From Ceratorhiza oryzae-sativae (taxonomy: Eukaryota; Basidiomycota; Agaricomycetes; Cantharellales; Ceratobasidiaceae), in the NCBI GenBank assembly GCA_030998015.1, contig JARWMV010000004.1, positions 186,001 to 250,000 on the forward strand: a DNA stretch of 64,000 bases. Reading direction: 5' to 3'. Position numbers and translations under genes: made by a program. Positions 34,931 to 46,109 of this stretch are shown one piece after another. The notes under the pieces are model-generated. The model did not search any database, was not told the DNA's origin, and saw only the letters and a list, made by a program, of their open reading frames with translations. Numbering within the stretch: position 1 is the first letter of the stretch; each line of letters opens with the position of its first letter.

Positions 34931-35346
34931 ATCCTCATGCTTGTGTCATCTTATGAATCAGGCCCTGGAATCATTAAGTTTAGCTTCAGCAAATTCTTTT
35001 GGGAAGTATGTTCAATAAACATTGGTTGCTTGGCCTGGAGAGGTTGGGGCAAAAGGAGGGATGACTGGGTTGGAAGCATGTTCAAGCAAGAGATTTTGAA
35101 TGAATTTCAAATTTAGAATGAGGTTACAATGAGAAATTTTGGAGGGTATTAAAGGGAAGGAAGGACAGGAGCTGTAGAAGGTGGGGTAGAGGCCTCCTGG
35201 ATTCATGTCAGCCACCTACCACTTGTGCATACACTCGTATAACATAATCTGGCTCGTGAACGAAAATGATGTCAGATGCGCAGCCACGATCAAGACGGAT
35301 ATAAAGGCAAATCTTGTGCTTGATATCCTTATTTCGTACAACCACC
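34931..35346 (+). promoter_or_regulatory. right edge of the repeat island and promoter of small-protein gene 2
   Basis: CpG reappears at about 35236. A TATAAA at 35300-35305 lies 47 nt upstream of the ATG at 35347. No gene is seen left of it. Confidence 0.45.
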
Positions 35347-35719
35347 ATGTCTGATCAAACCTACACAACTCAGCCTGCCTCAGAGCCCAACACTGTTCGT
35401 ACTCTCCAGCCTATCATGTGTATACCCCCCACACACCTTCTTCCCTACGCCCTCGGGCTCAGGCTACTCTCCTCTGATGGTATCGAGCCGAGCGCTGACA
35501 TTGGAGCGTTTATACAGGGATTGGCAGGAGCTACCGAAGCGCAAATCGCGGTCGCTGCGACTGCTCCCACCGCTCCTGATCAGGCGACGATCGCCAAGTT
35601 GGGTCCCGCGTTGGTAAGCCCATTTGTGGAGGATTTGAGAATACTCATCGAACTCGATCGGGGCACAGAGCTCGGAGGAATTACAGAAGAGGCAGGAAGA
35701 GTTGAACAAGGGCAACTAG
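35347..35719 (+). CDS. small conserved protein, 74 residues (paralogue 2)
   Basis: Exons 35347-35394, 35488-35613 and 35669-35719 give 74 residues: MSDQTYTTQPASEPNT, then ADIGAFIQGLAGATEAQ with DQATIAKLGPAL, then SSEELQKRQEELNKGN. The gene has the same three-exon layout and near-identical last exon (EELxKRQEELN) as the gene at 11924-12249, and exon lengths 48/126/51 against 45/123/45. The middle exon has diverged and is Ala-rich. Reading straight through the introns gives a longer, unrelated tail, which I reject because splicing restores the conserved end. It is hydrophilic with no signal peptide. Function unknown. It sits just right of the repeat island. Confidence 0.72.
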
Positions 35720-35997
35720 TGCCGGGTAGTGGACCCGAATCAACCACTATATTATCTTGCACCTTGAATTTTGTATTAAAGATAGAATAAATTACTGTAC
35801 ACGTTTATTAGACTCGCTGCATCGCCGGGGCTAGTTGGCGCACCGAGGCTAGCGGGAGAGGCTGGACACGCGCTAAGCGCGCTCGTCCATGGACGGCCCA
35901 AACAACGTCACTGGGACGGCGAGCCCAGCCCTGTCGAAGCGCCCGCACCACTGCGCTGCGATCACTTGATCAGTTCTGCTCTTTTCCACCACCCAAC
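35720..35997. other. intergenic with R-SNARE promoter
   Basis: GC-rich from about 35815, with pyrimidine-rich sequence before the ATG at 35998. No other gene seen. Confidence 0.4.
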
Positions 35998-37031
35998 ATG
36001 GTACGTCAGATTATCGTCATCCGAACTACAAACATTAAATTGGCATAATGCAGAGCCTTATTCACGCACTCGTCGCCCGGGGTAACACCATTCTGGCAGA
36101 GAACAGGTCGGGCAAGCGGGATTTCTCGACTGGTGCGTGCCTTATTTTTTATTTATTCAAATCGTGCTCATGTTGGCCCATAGCGGTATCGACTATCCTC
36201 TCGAAAATCCCTCCGAACAACTCCAAGTTGACTTGTAAGCCTCCGTTCTCCGGAGCTCCTGAAAGAGAGCTGACGTAGCGACCAGACGTATGGGAGCAAT
36301 ATCTGTTCCACTATGTCTCCGAGGGCGGGTTGACCTACCTGGTGATGGCGGATGACGCAGCAGGGCGGAGGATGCCGTTTACGTTTTTGGCCGACTTGCA
36401 GAGGCGTGTATGTCCCGTGTTCGCTTTGCCCACCAGAGCAACAACACTGACGAGGAGCGGTCGGGAAGTTCACGACTGCCTATTCGCGAGACCAGATAGA
36501 CGACGTTCCGGCGTACGGGCTGAATGAATTTTCGTCCCAGATTGGCAAGGTGCGTTGCCGGTTTGGGGGTTTTGTAGATCGAGTAGCTGATGTATTTGGA
36601 ATAGCTGATCGAGCAATACAACACCTCTCCTCCGGCGGATGCGCTGCACCAGGCTCAGCAGGATCTGGCACAGGTCAAGGACATTATGGTTCACAATGTC
36701 GAGCAGATTCTGAGCCGTGGAGAACGGATCGAGCTGCTGGTTGACAAGACTGTGCGTTAATTTGATCACCTTCCTGTTCGAAAGCTAATTGCAACGGATA
36801 AAGGACAACATGGCAACCCAATCGCACGCCTTCCGACGGGGTGCCCGAACGGTGCGACGACAGCAGTTTTGGAGAAACCAGCGGATCTTGGCGTTGAGCG
36901 TGTTCGTGGGATTGGTAAGTCCTTGCCTTTGATGAGCGAATGTGGCGAGGCTGATGAGATCTCCGCAGCTGCTGCTCTATATCTTTATTGCCCAGTTTTG
37001 TGGGGCTGGGCTGAACCATTGTCGCGGATAA
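35998..37031 (+). CDS. VAMP7-like longin R-SNARE
   Basis: Membrane-fusion R-SNARE of the VAMP7/Nyv1 class, working in transport to vacuole, endosome or plasma membrane. Eight exons (35998-36000, 36054-36132, 36184-36234, 36286-36407, 36469-36549, 36605-36751, 36804-36914, 36969-37031) total 657 nt, 218 residues. The longin domain covers about residues 1-110 (SLIHALVARGNTILAE, then MADDAAGRRMPFTFLADLQ). The SNARE motif follows (IMVHNVEQILSRGERIELL) with the zero-layer Arg in ILSRGER, and ends in VDKTDNMATQSHAF. A C-terminal membrane anchor (about residues 188-212, ILALSVFVGLLLLYIFIAQF) is last. Exon 1 contributes only the ATG. An alternative start at 36048 would give MQSLIHALV, but family members start MSLIHALV. 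Confidence 0.92.
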
Positions 37032-37292
37032 CCGCACGTTCTTCGCCTATGCCTCGCATTATCTGTCTATGCCTGTTTGTACAGTATGGTCCCTTGGAAT
37101 CACATGAATATGTTTGCGTTAATTTCGTCGTGATGTGATGGGCCCTCGGCCTCGGCATTCAAGATAATTCCGGCCGGGGGCACGGATGTCACCGTTGTTA
37201 CGTTGAACTTTCCCAGCTCGCCTCCAGAGCACTATTTATGTCTGCTGCTTCCCGACTCCCTCCCTTCCCAGGACAACACGCAATCTACCACC

Positions 37293-38404
37293 ATGATTGA
37301 GCCTGTGCATCGAATAGGCCAAAAGACGTACGGTGCATGGGGGAACCATACCGCCACGATCGACTGGTGTGAGGCAAGTCTCGTGTTGATATGACGTGTG
37401 GCAAAGGCTAATTCTATTCCAGGACAACTATACTCACTCGCACTATGTCGCCGAATGGTACAATACCATCTCCAACATCCCCTTTGTTGCTCTCGGAATA
37501 TACGGGGCCTACTCGGCGCTTCGCACTCGGCCCGGCCAGCGACCGCTGCCAAACGGAATGCGGTACGCCGCTGCAAACCTCGGGATCACCGCTATCGGGC
37601 TGGGGAGCGGTGTGTTCCACGCGACGCTCAAGTGGCACGCCCAGGTCTTGCTGGACGAACTTCCGATGATCTTTGTCGTCAGCTTGATGTTGTATTTGAT
37701 ATGTGCAGACGAAGAGCGATGGGCAGCCAAGGCTGATCGGTGGAAACTCAAAGTCGGGCTGGCGAGTGTGCCGATCGGTGTCAGCGCGCTCTAGTGAGTT
37801 TGTTTCTGGTCTACGTGTTTGTGGCGTTGGACGAGGCTGATGGGCTGCCAGTTTATATTATCCCAATCCGGTCTTGCACCAAGTTTGCTTTGCCGCCATC
37901 CAACTCAACGCGACATACCGAACCATCCTCCTGTTCAAAACTGCGCCCAAGTCCATACCCCAAGCCGACCTCAAGGAAGCCAAGCGCTACATTCTCTCTG
38001 GCTCACTCTTGTTCATTCTCGCGTTTGCCATCTGGAACGTGGACAATATCTGGTGCGACGCTTGGACGCGGCTGCGGGATTATTTCTGGAGCATGAGCAA
38101 GCATGGGGGTGCGCTACGCGTGTTTATCGGAGCTGTCACGCAGGGTCATGCGTGGTGGCATTTGTTGACTGGGGTTGGGTGTTCGAGGATCGCGATTGGG
38201 ACGACGTGTGAGTCTGTTTTTGTGTGGTTGCGGGATGACGGTTTGACTGGCTGATTAGATTTGATGTTGTCCCGAAAACACCCTGGACAGTTGGAACTTA
38301 CCCGACCGGTATTGGGTGTCGTACCAGCTGTGAGGTGGAGGAGTTCGACTGGGGGAGGGGGCGTGAGTGGGAATGGGAGCGCCAAGATGGACAAGTGGAA
38401 CTAG
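37293..38404 (+). CDS. alkaline ceramidase (Ypc1/Ydc1 family)
   Basis: Multi-pass ER/Golgi membrane enzyme that hydrolyses ceramides or phytoceramides to long-chain bases. Exons 37293-37373, 37423-37793, 37852-38207 and 38259-38404 sum to 954 nt, 317 residues. Family signatures visible: GNHTATIDWCE|DNYTHSHYVAEWYNT near the N-terminus, GLGSGVFHATLKWHAQ followed by LLDELPM, and TQGHAWWHLLTGVG near the C-terminus. The His residues of HATLKWHAQ and HAWWH match the metal-binding positions of this superfamily. Several hydrophobic helices lie between them. The C-terminal tail is Gly/Ser-rich and hydrophilic. Intron 1 has a GC donor (GAG|GCAAGT). It is the next gene after the SNARE on the same strand, with about 260 nt between. 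Confidence 0.93.
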
Positions 38405-40367
38405 GTTATCCTACAGATTTAATGTATTATCTGGGAAATAACAATTAGATTAGACGCATATAACCTACGCACCCTCTGAGCAACGGACGAAACGCCAGTA
38501 TCACAGTAGTGGTAATCGAAGTAGGGATTGGGCCTTGATCGACGCAAAGGAAAATATAGGATGGTTGAGACAACAGGTAGGGCGATTGCCTGCGAGTGTT
38601 AGATCTTGGAAAATTAGTTAAGCCAACGGAGTGGAATTGTGAACTAATGAGCCAGCTGGCGAAGGAGCATTTACAACACTGTTTGTGATGGTTTGAATAA
38701 ACAGAGTAGCAGCTTCTCCCCTGCGGCCCCCCACAGTTGCATGGAGCAGCATATAGTCGGTAACGAGAAGTTTCAAAGTCTCTTTCAATAATATCGTGGG
38801 GATTTTAGACAGGTCAACGCTTTAGGCCGCCCAAAACCGCACCAGCGACGGGTCCCACAGATATAACCTGTGATGCTCTTGGTGTACTCGTCTACAGATG
38901 ACTCCTGGGTAACACCCTGCCCCAAAAATCTGTGTACTCATGACCGCTGGAGGTCTTACTATTCGCTCTACAGTCTGGGAGAATGATCGAGTTTGTAGTA
39001 CAGACAAAGGGAACCATTTCGTGTCTACCCTGCTTCAAACCTTCGTGATTTTACCGTCCAAGCGCACGGATCCGGCACATGTAATGTACGTGTCTGGTAT
39101 GTCTGCGACGATTGACAAGTCTATTGACGATTGTCTATGTACACGAAGAAAATGGGCATATCCCATGAGGGCTGCAGCGCTGTCAGTTCGAACCATATAG
39201 TGAAATGGTATTTTATAATGCAACCCAGCGGCCCCTTGGTACTTCCTCGCTTTCCTGCTACTTTAGTCAGAAAATTCAAAGCGATTCTGGAGCTTCTCTC
39301 CATAATGTATAAGCCTCTCTACAAAAAAACCGAGTTTCTCGGTAAGGTTGGCTCTCTCATGCGGCTACCCGACGTTTCAGAAGCGCTCGGTGGCGCGAGA
39401 GCGGCAGCAGAGTAGTAGTGATTATACATTGGTGGTTTCGCTTTACTTAATCCAGGACAAAAGTCAGAAACTGTCCAATTATGCCCATAGAATTGGGTCA
39501 GGGCGAAAACTACTTTGTCCTCGCCAGACGTTCAAGTACTAATTACGAAAACCGTCCCGTTGACGAAACCTATAACAACAAGCTAATTAGGTGGCGCATG
39601 GTTGAAGAAAACGGATCGACGTGTTGTGAAGATGGGACGGTCAAATCATTCCATCAACCAGTAGGTTCCCGTCACGCATAGGGTCGTAGATATAACCTTG
39701 CAGCTTCTAGGTGCTCCGAATTCCCAATTAGCGCGAGGTAGTTGTATTTGAATCATCAGGCTCTCTCAGTTCTATGTTTATTGAATTATTTTGGAAATTT
39801 CAATATGATACTCGTCCAAGATCAACACTACGATAGAGCACTAAGAGCGGCAAATTATATTGTTATCCATGAACATGGTTGATTTTTTCTCGGCACGGCT
39901 GATGTACGGAAGATATTGAGGTCTTAAGAACAGGGAATACTAAGAAAAGATTCATATAGAAATGTCAGAGCTGTGGATTATCATCCCTTTGAGTCGTTGG
40001 CAGAATGGTGGACGTTTCGGCCCGGTGTGAAGCCACGTGACGGGATGATCCTGCCTTCTGACCTCGACTAGCGGCCTCCAAGTGCTGCTTCTTACAGGTA
40101 CTGCAGGAGATATTTCGGCACCCAAGAGAATCCAGTGGACTGTTTAATATTATACGGGATATGCTTCTTGCCTATTTGGCTTGGGGGACACGGATTCGTC
40201 GCTGGATGGGGAAGCACGCGGAGCAACCGGCTTCTTTCGGACATTTCAATATCACGATTCTTGCTGCCACAGAATGGAAGAAAAACTTATAACCTCTGGA
40301 GCTGTAGTGCGTCTCCATGGAGCACCGTTTAGCTTCTCTTGACTCCAGCTAACCACGAGAAGGCAAG
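38405..40367. other. long intergenic region, no gene seen
   Basis: Nearly 2 kb. Scattered short frames (for example 38940-39420) show no motif or consistent splicing. It presumably includes the promoter of the first GH115 gene; no TATA box is convincing. Confidence 0.45.
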
Positions 40368-43300
40368 ATGAGGTTTCGTCGGTCCTGGTTGCTTGTGCTT
40401 GCTATACTCCAACCTGCTCTTGCTTTATCCACTGGCAACTGCGTCTCTTTTGACAGCAAGGCTGGGGGTTTCCAAGTCGCTGCGGCAAACGGTGCCAAGG
40501 TTCTTGTCGCTCCGGACGAGTGGGCTGGTGTGGTTCGTGCGGCTGGTGACTTTGCCAAGGACCTCAGTGCAGTGAGTAGGTTTAGTCACCTAATTATTGC
40601 CTTTCATCCTAAAATAATTTAATGCCAGGTCACTGGAAAAACTCTTTCTGTCGCGAACGCTACGTCAACCACTGCGTCTCAAAGTAAAACCCCAATCATT
40701 GTCGGAACTCTTGGACACTCGGCCTTGATTTCAGCGGTTGTAAACAACACGAAACTCGATGTCTCTGGAATATCCGGAAAATGGGAAAGCTTTATCGCCC
40801 AGCAGGTCTCGAATCCGCTGCCCGGAGTCAGTTCGGCCTATGTAATCGTCGGCAGCGACAAACGAGGTATGTCAGACTATTTGATTTCGGTTTGTTCTAG
40901 ACTCATCCCAGTTCAACAGGGACTATTTTTGGATTGTATGAGCTTTCGGAGCAATCTGGTGTCAGTCCATGGTATTGGTGCGCGCAAATTTGATCCATCT
41001 CAGACTCGCATTTATCTTACCGGCTCTTCTAGGTGGGCTGATGTGCCGATTCAACAACATCCTGCGGTCTATTTCACTGGAAAATGCTCACATGGAGAGC
41101 CGACTGTTAAATACCGTGGCATTTGTACGTATTCACGCATTTGAAACCGACTTCTCCGCCTCTGATGCTAGCATTCATTAACCTTTCTAGTCATTAATGA
41201 TGAGCAGCCCGCTATCCAAAGCTGGGCTCAAGAGAAATTTACCAACGGGACCGGCAAGCCATTCAACCATCTGTTCTACGCAAACGTCTTTGAGCTCTTG
41301 TTACGCCTCCGTGCCAACTACATTTGGGTCAGTGGTTTATTGATTCACGGCTCTAACATGAGCTCATGAATGCTCGAATCCAGCCGGCCATGTGGAGTGG
41401 CATGTTTTACGTTGACGATTCGGCAAACGCGGCCCTCGCAGACTATTACGGTATCGTGATGGGAACCTCGCACCAGGAGCCAATGGCTCGCTCCACCCCG
41501 AGTAAGTTGCATGTTTAGCCAATGTATCTCCCGGTTGCCATTAACCTTGTCGCCTTATTAGATGAATGGAATTTGAAACCCCGTGGGTCTTGGAATTTCA
41601 CTTCCAATGCAGCAAGTGTTACGCAGTACTGGATTGGTGAGTGTCCAAATTTCGTTTTGTCAAACAGGCTTGTTATTGACAATATCTACTCGGATAGAGG
41701 GGGTACAGCGTGCGGCTCCCTATGGTGAGTGTAAAAACAATCATACGACGAAACAGGATTAACATGTTAATTCCATCAAGAAACCCTGTATACTCTGGGA
41801 ATGCGCGGAGAAGGCGATCGTGAGTATCCTCATTCCCTTTCGTTCGATGTGCACATCTTATGATGTATCTCTATGCCAGTGCCGCTTGAGGAGTCTACGA
41901 ATATAAAGAACCTCGAAGCTGTAGTGGATGCTCAGCGCAAGATTCTTGCTCAGGTTTATAACAAGTCCGATGCGACAACCATTCCTCAAATGTGGTGCTT
42001 GTGTAAGTGATTGGATGAAGTGTCAAGTTCTGGTGTTGACTGTGTCCATAGATAAAGAGGTTCAGTCATACTATGGTCAGTCAGCCACCTAAACGAGTGA
42101 GTCTTTGCTTACAAGGGCTACAGAGGATGGGATGCGTGTGCCAGATGACGTAGTACTCTTGTGGACGGATGACAAGTACGTAGCTGTCATAACCTATTCC
42201 CTAATGGACACTGAACGATCAAATTAGCTGGGGCAACATCCGTCGATTCCCTCTTGATAACGAGCGGAACCGAACCGGGGGTGCTGGAGTATATTACCAT
42301 GTATGCCTTTGCGTTTCGACTTTGGTTTCACTCTCCTGAGCCAAACACCATGACCACATCCAGTTTGATTATGTTGGCAACCCCCGGGACTACAAGTGGA
42401 TCCAATCGACTCAGCTGGAGAAAGTCCACGAGCAGATGTACGCAAATTCCACCAAACAGGATACGCTCATACTGACCTTTATTTCTATTCAAACACAGGA
42501 CATTAGCTTCGGACCGTGGTGCCAACTCGATTTGGATCGTTAATGTTGGCGATATCAAGCCTTATGAGATGGTGAGCACGTAACGCCATAGCTAGCCATG
42601 AAAAAATGAACCCCACCTCTCCCCAGGCCATCGAATACTTTGTCGCTCTTGGTCGGGATGTTAATCGCTGGCGCGACACTACTCCAGAGTCTGATTCGGT
42701 TCAGACGTTCATAACACAATGGGCAACTCGGGAGTTCAACATACCTAGCAAATCGGCCGAGATTGCCGGACTTGTTAGGAACATGACCAGGTTCAACGCC
42801 CGACGGAAGCATGAACTGCTCAATGGAACCACTTATTCACTTATCAACTATCACGAGTAAGATATCGGCTTTGTGGCTATCCAATATTCTCATACAATCT
42901 ATACAGGGCCGAGAGTATTGTGGCTACCTGGAACGATATGGTCTCCCGTTCTCAGGCAATCTACAAGTCGCTTCCTCCCGCCGCTCAACCAGCGTACTTC
43001 CAGCTCGTTCACCATCCTATCCAGGCTTCCTCCGTTGTTCAGAACCTATACTACACCGTTGGTTCGTAGCTCATTTTTCGCCATACTCCCGTCAACTGAT
43101 CACTCTATCCGTTTAAAAAGGGAAGAACAACTTGTTTGCGTCACAGGCTAGGCTGAGTACTAACGCTCTTGCCGACCAAGCGATCCAGTGAGTGCTGAAA
43201 ACTCGGATACTCAAACATTGAACTAAATGAGCATGAAAGGATCTTTGATAATGACTACGACCTTGAGGCGCAATACCACAGTTTGCTTAACGGTGAAGTA

Positions 43301-44814
43301 GGCTGTCTCAGTTGGATCACCTCGCTCATTGTGCTTTCCCAGGCAAATGGAATCACTTCATGGATCAAACACATCTGGGATATTATTACTGGCAACAGGT
43401 AGAGCCAACCACTTCAGGTCTACCTAAATTGACAAACTAATCCTTTTTTCTAGCCAATGACAAACACTATGCCCGCTGTAAATCGCGTTGCCTCCAAGAA
43501 GCAAGCGCTTGCAGGGCCAATGCGAATCGCAATTGAAGGTAAGTATCCCATCTCCTGCCACGTTTCCCGGTCCCTAACGCGACCCCGCTTTAGGCTCTTT
43601 GGGGTAAGCATATATCGTCGAAATTCTACTCGACTCCACTAACTGCATCCGCTTTTTGTGGGATTTAGTGCCTGGCCTGGCGTAGGTTTGCTTCAAGTTT
43701 CGGCTGTAGGTTTGGCTAACGCATGATTATAGGATAATAGTAACCAATGTGCTCAAGGGTACAATTGCCCTCCTCCCTCGCTTCCACCTCTTGATCCATA
43801 TACGCCTGGGAAAACACGGTATATCGACATCTCCGCTGGTGGCCCAAATACATTCTCTTGGTCCGCTAGTTCCAACGCTTCTTGGGTCTCTCTCTCGCCC
43901 GCCTCCGGCACTGTGTCTTCATCGCAGCCTGAAACCCGAATGACGGTCTCGGTTGACTGGTCCAAGCTTGGTTCGACTGCAGGATATGCAGCGATCGTGA
44001 TCAAGTCGGCGTCATCAAAGCAGGTCGGGGCCGCTACTTCTGTGACGGTGAATTTGGCGGCGTACGGACGCTCACCTCCCTCGAGCTTCAAGGGCTTCGT
44101 GGAAGGAGACGGAGGTGTGTCGATAGAGGCAGTACACCCTTCAAGGAACGCAAGCGCCAATGGTGTCGCTTGGCATATTCTCCCAGGCCTCGGTCGCACG
44201 AACGGGGCCGTCACGCCGCAGCCTGTGCTCGGGAATGGAGGGAATCCTTTCAGCGCGGGATCTGGTCCAAATTTGTGGGTGTACATACCGATAGTCTCAT
44301 CGAGTTGCATTCTAATGCGCAATCATTAGGGAATACGACTTTTACACATTCACGACCCCCTCGAGCGGCAATATCACCCTCACCTCCTACATCTCCCCAG
44401 CTCTAAACGGGAACGGCAACAATCGCCCAGTTGGATTCGCGGTGCAAATCGATGCTGGGGCTCCACAGTCCATCTACTATTCGCCTGTCACTTCGTCGCG
44501 AAGCGATCCCGTTGGCTGGGGTGGAAGTGATGGTTGGGTTGCGAACTCGTAAGTATTTTATCATGTTGGTGATCCGGGTCGAATCTTATGACGGATGATA
44601 GAATCGTGACCGTTCAAACCAAACACGCTGCTGCTGCTGGTGCGCATACACTCAAGGTATGGATGCTTGAACCGGCTGTAGTATTGCAGAAGTTTGTTAT
44701 CGGTGAGTAAATGCCCTAAAAACCGACCCTTGCAACTTTGCTCACCCAAAATACGCAGATACCGGAGGAGTTAGGTCATCTTACCTTGGTCCTCCAGAGT
44801 CTATCAGAGTTTAA
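40368..44814 (+). CDS. GH115 alpha-glucuronidase, copy 1
   Basis: Secreted glycoside hydrolase of family 115, whose members remove (4-O-methyl-)glucuronic acid from glucuronoxylan. The protein is about 1,000 residues from some 18-20 short exons. A signal peptide (MRFRRSWLLVLAILQPALAL) precedes STGNCVSFD. Conserved catalytic-region blocks follow: SGVSPWYWWADVP, KCSHGEPTVKYRG, NDEQPAIQSWA, LRANYIWPAMW, ADYYGIVMGTSHQEPMAR, TLGMRGEGD, DGMRVPDDVVLLW, NWGNIRRFPLDNERNRTGG and MWIVNVGD-like IWIVNVGD. The C-terminal beta-rich domain starts near TPGKTRYIDISAGGPN and ends KFVIDTGGVRSSYLGPPES. Every junction I checked keeps frame. A paralogue of the same layout follows at 48726. Exact substrate preference cannot be read from the sequence. 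Confidence 0.9.
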
Positions 44815-46109
44815 GCGCTATTGAATGAAACGTCCCATGTTGCTCTTGTTCATCTGTCAAAGTGTAGTCAAAAAATTGAGCCTCCTCTTTCTTCGGACAT
44901 CACGAGTTCTGATTGTGAGTCCAATGTGAGAACGGCCATAGAGGGAGCAGTAGGGGATGAGGCAAACCCCGACGGACTCATGCCTGGGATGCACCCCGAC
45001 CAATACAACCAGGTTTCACTTGGGCAACTGTGCCAACCCCACATCATTGGGTGGCCATTGGTGTTCTAGTTTCATAAAAGGCACTCGCTCAAGGGAATTC
45101 CCATGGTGGGGAAGGTAGGAAAGGTGGCAGGGGTTGAATTCACTCATGTGAGTTCCAGGTTACTAACTGCTATTAGTTAAAAGTTACACCATAAAACACA
45201 CATGATATATAGGATGTAGGAGGAAAAACCGCCCGAAAAAAACCTCCTATATAATTTCAAACCACCAGACACGCCAAACACTGTCAGTCCCTTGAAGAGA
45301 ATTAGTTTCTATGGGGTGGAGCTAGCAACCGAAGTCTTACCTTGACCATCAATTATCTCCATACTCGACTCGATTCGCCTCTCTAATACGCAGGCGAGGA
45401 GCTACCTACTCGTGTTGGCACTCGATCATACTCTCCACTCAAACCGCTGTACCAAAAGGATGAGGCACAACCATTGACAACGCAGGAATAAGCAGGCAAC
45501 TCACGGCGTGGGCGGCCTGCGCACAAGATTACTTGATGTACCAAGCAAGGTCTCTCTCACCGGCGGCTCGGCTGGCACGACCGGAGATGGGGTTGCCGAA
45601 CGTTCGAGCGCAATGGATTTGGACCCCTGTATGCGCGGCGTCGCTATGCACGATTCATCATGACTTTCGGCACTTCAGTTTCTACACCTCCCAGTACTCA
45701 CGGGTTTTTATTGGCCCACCCTTCGAGTTCCCTGGTCGAGATTCTAGATCATCCTATGTCAGTTGATGGTGTTGCTACCAACTAGCACTTCGACTTACGA
45801 AGACGCGAGGGATCGTGTGGCAGCCCCACTACAGTCCTTTTGAGGACCTTGTACGCCAGGGGAGATATATTGAGCTTGGCTGTGGTTGAGAATGTGAGTG
45901 CTCGTCCGTTGCGATAGAAAAATAGGAATAATTTGCCTCGCTTCGTAGTCTTTCTGGGCTGGGTCGATGCAGACAAGCCGTCACACCCTGAAACTATGAT
46001 TTACAGATTCGTTAGATAAACGTCAGTACTATCACCAAAGTTTACCAGTCGAGGAAGCAGCCGGTGCCAGGGGCGATCGAGGACCTACAGACGAGGTTAG
46101 CGGCTTTCG
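44815..46109. other. intergenic, no supported gene
   Basis: Tail-to-tail space between GH115 copy 1 and the minus-strand membrane-protein gene. A short minus-strand frame at 45782-45976 shows no motif and no clear splice link to the neighbour. Confidence 0.4.

Noticed and set aside
35395..35790. Unspliced 158-residue version of small-protein gene 2
   Set aside because: Splicing gives the conserved EELQKRQEELN end shared with the paralogue; the unspliced tail is unrelated.
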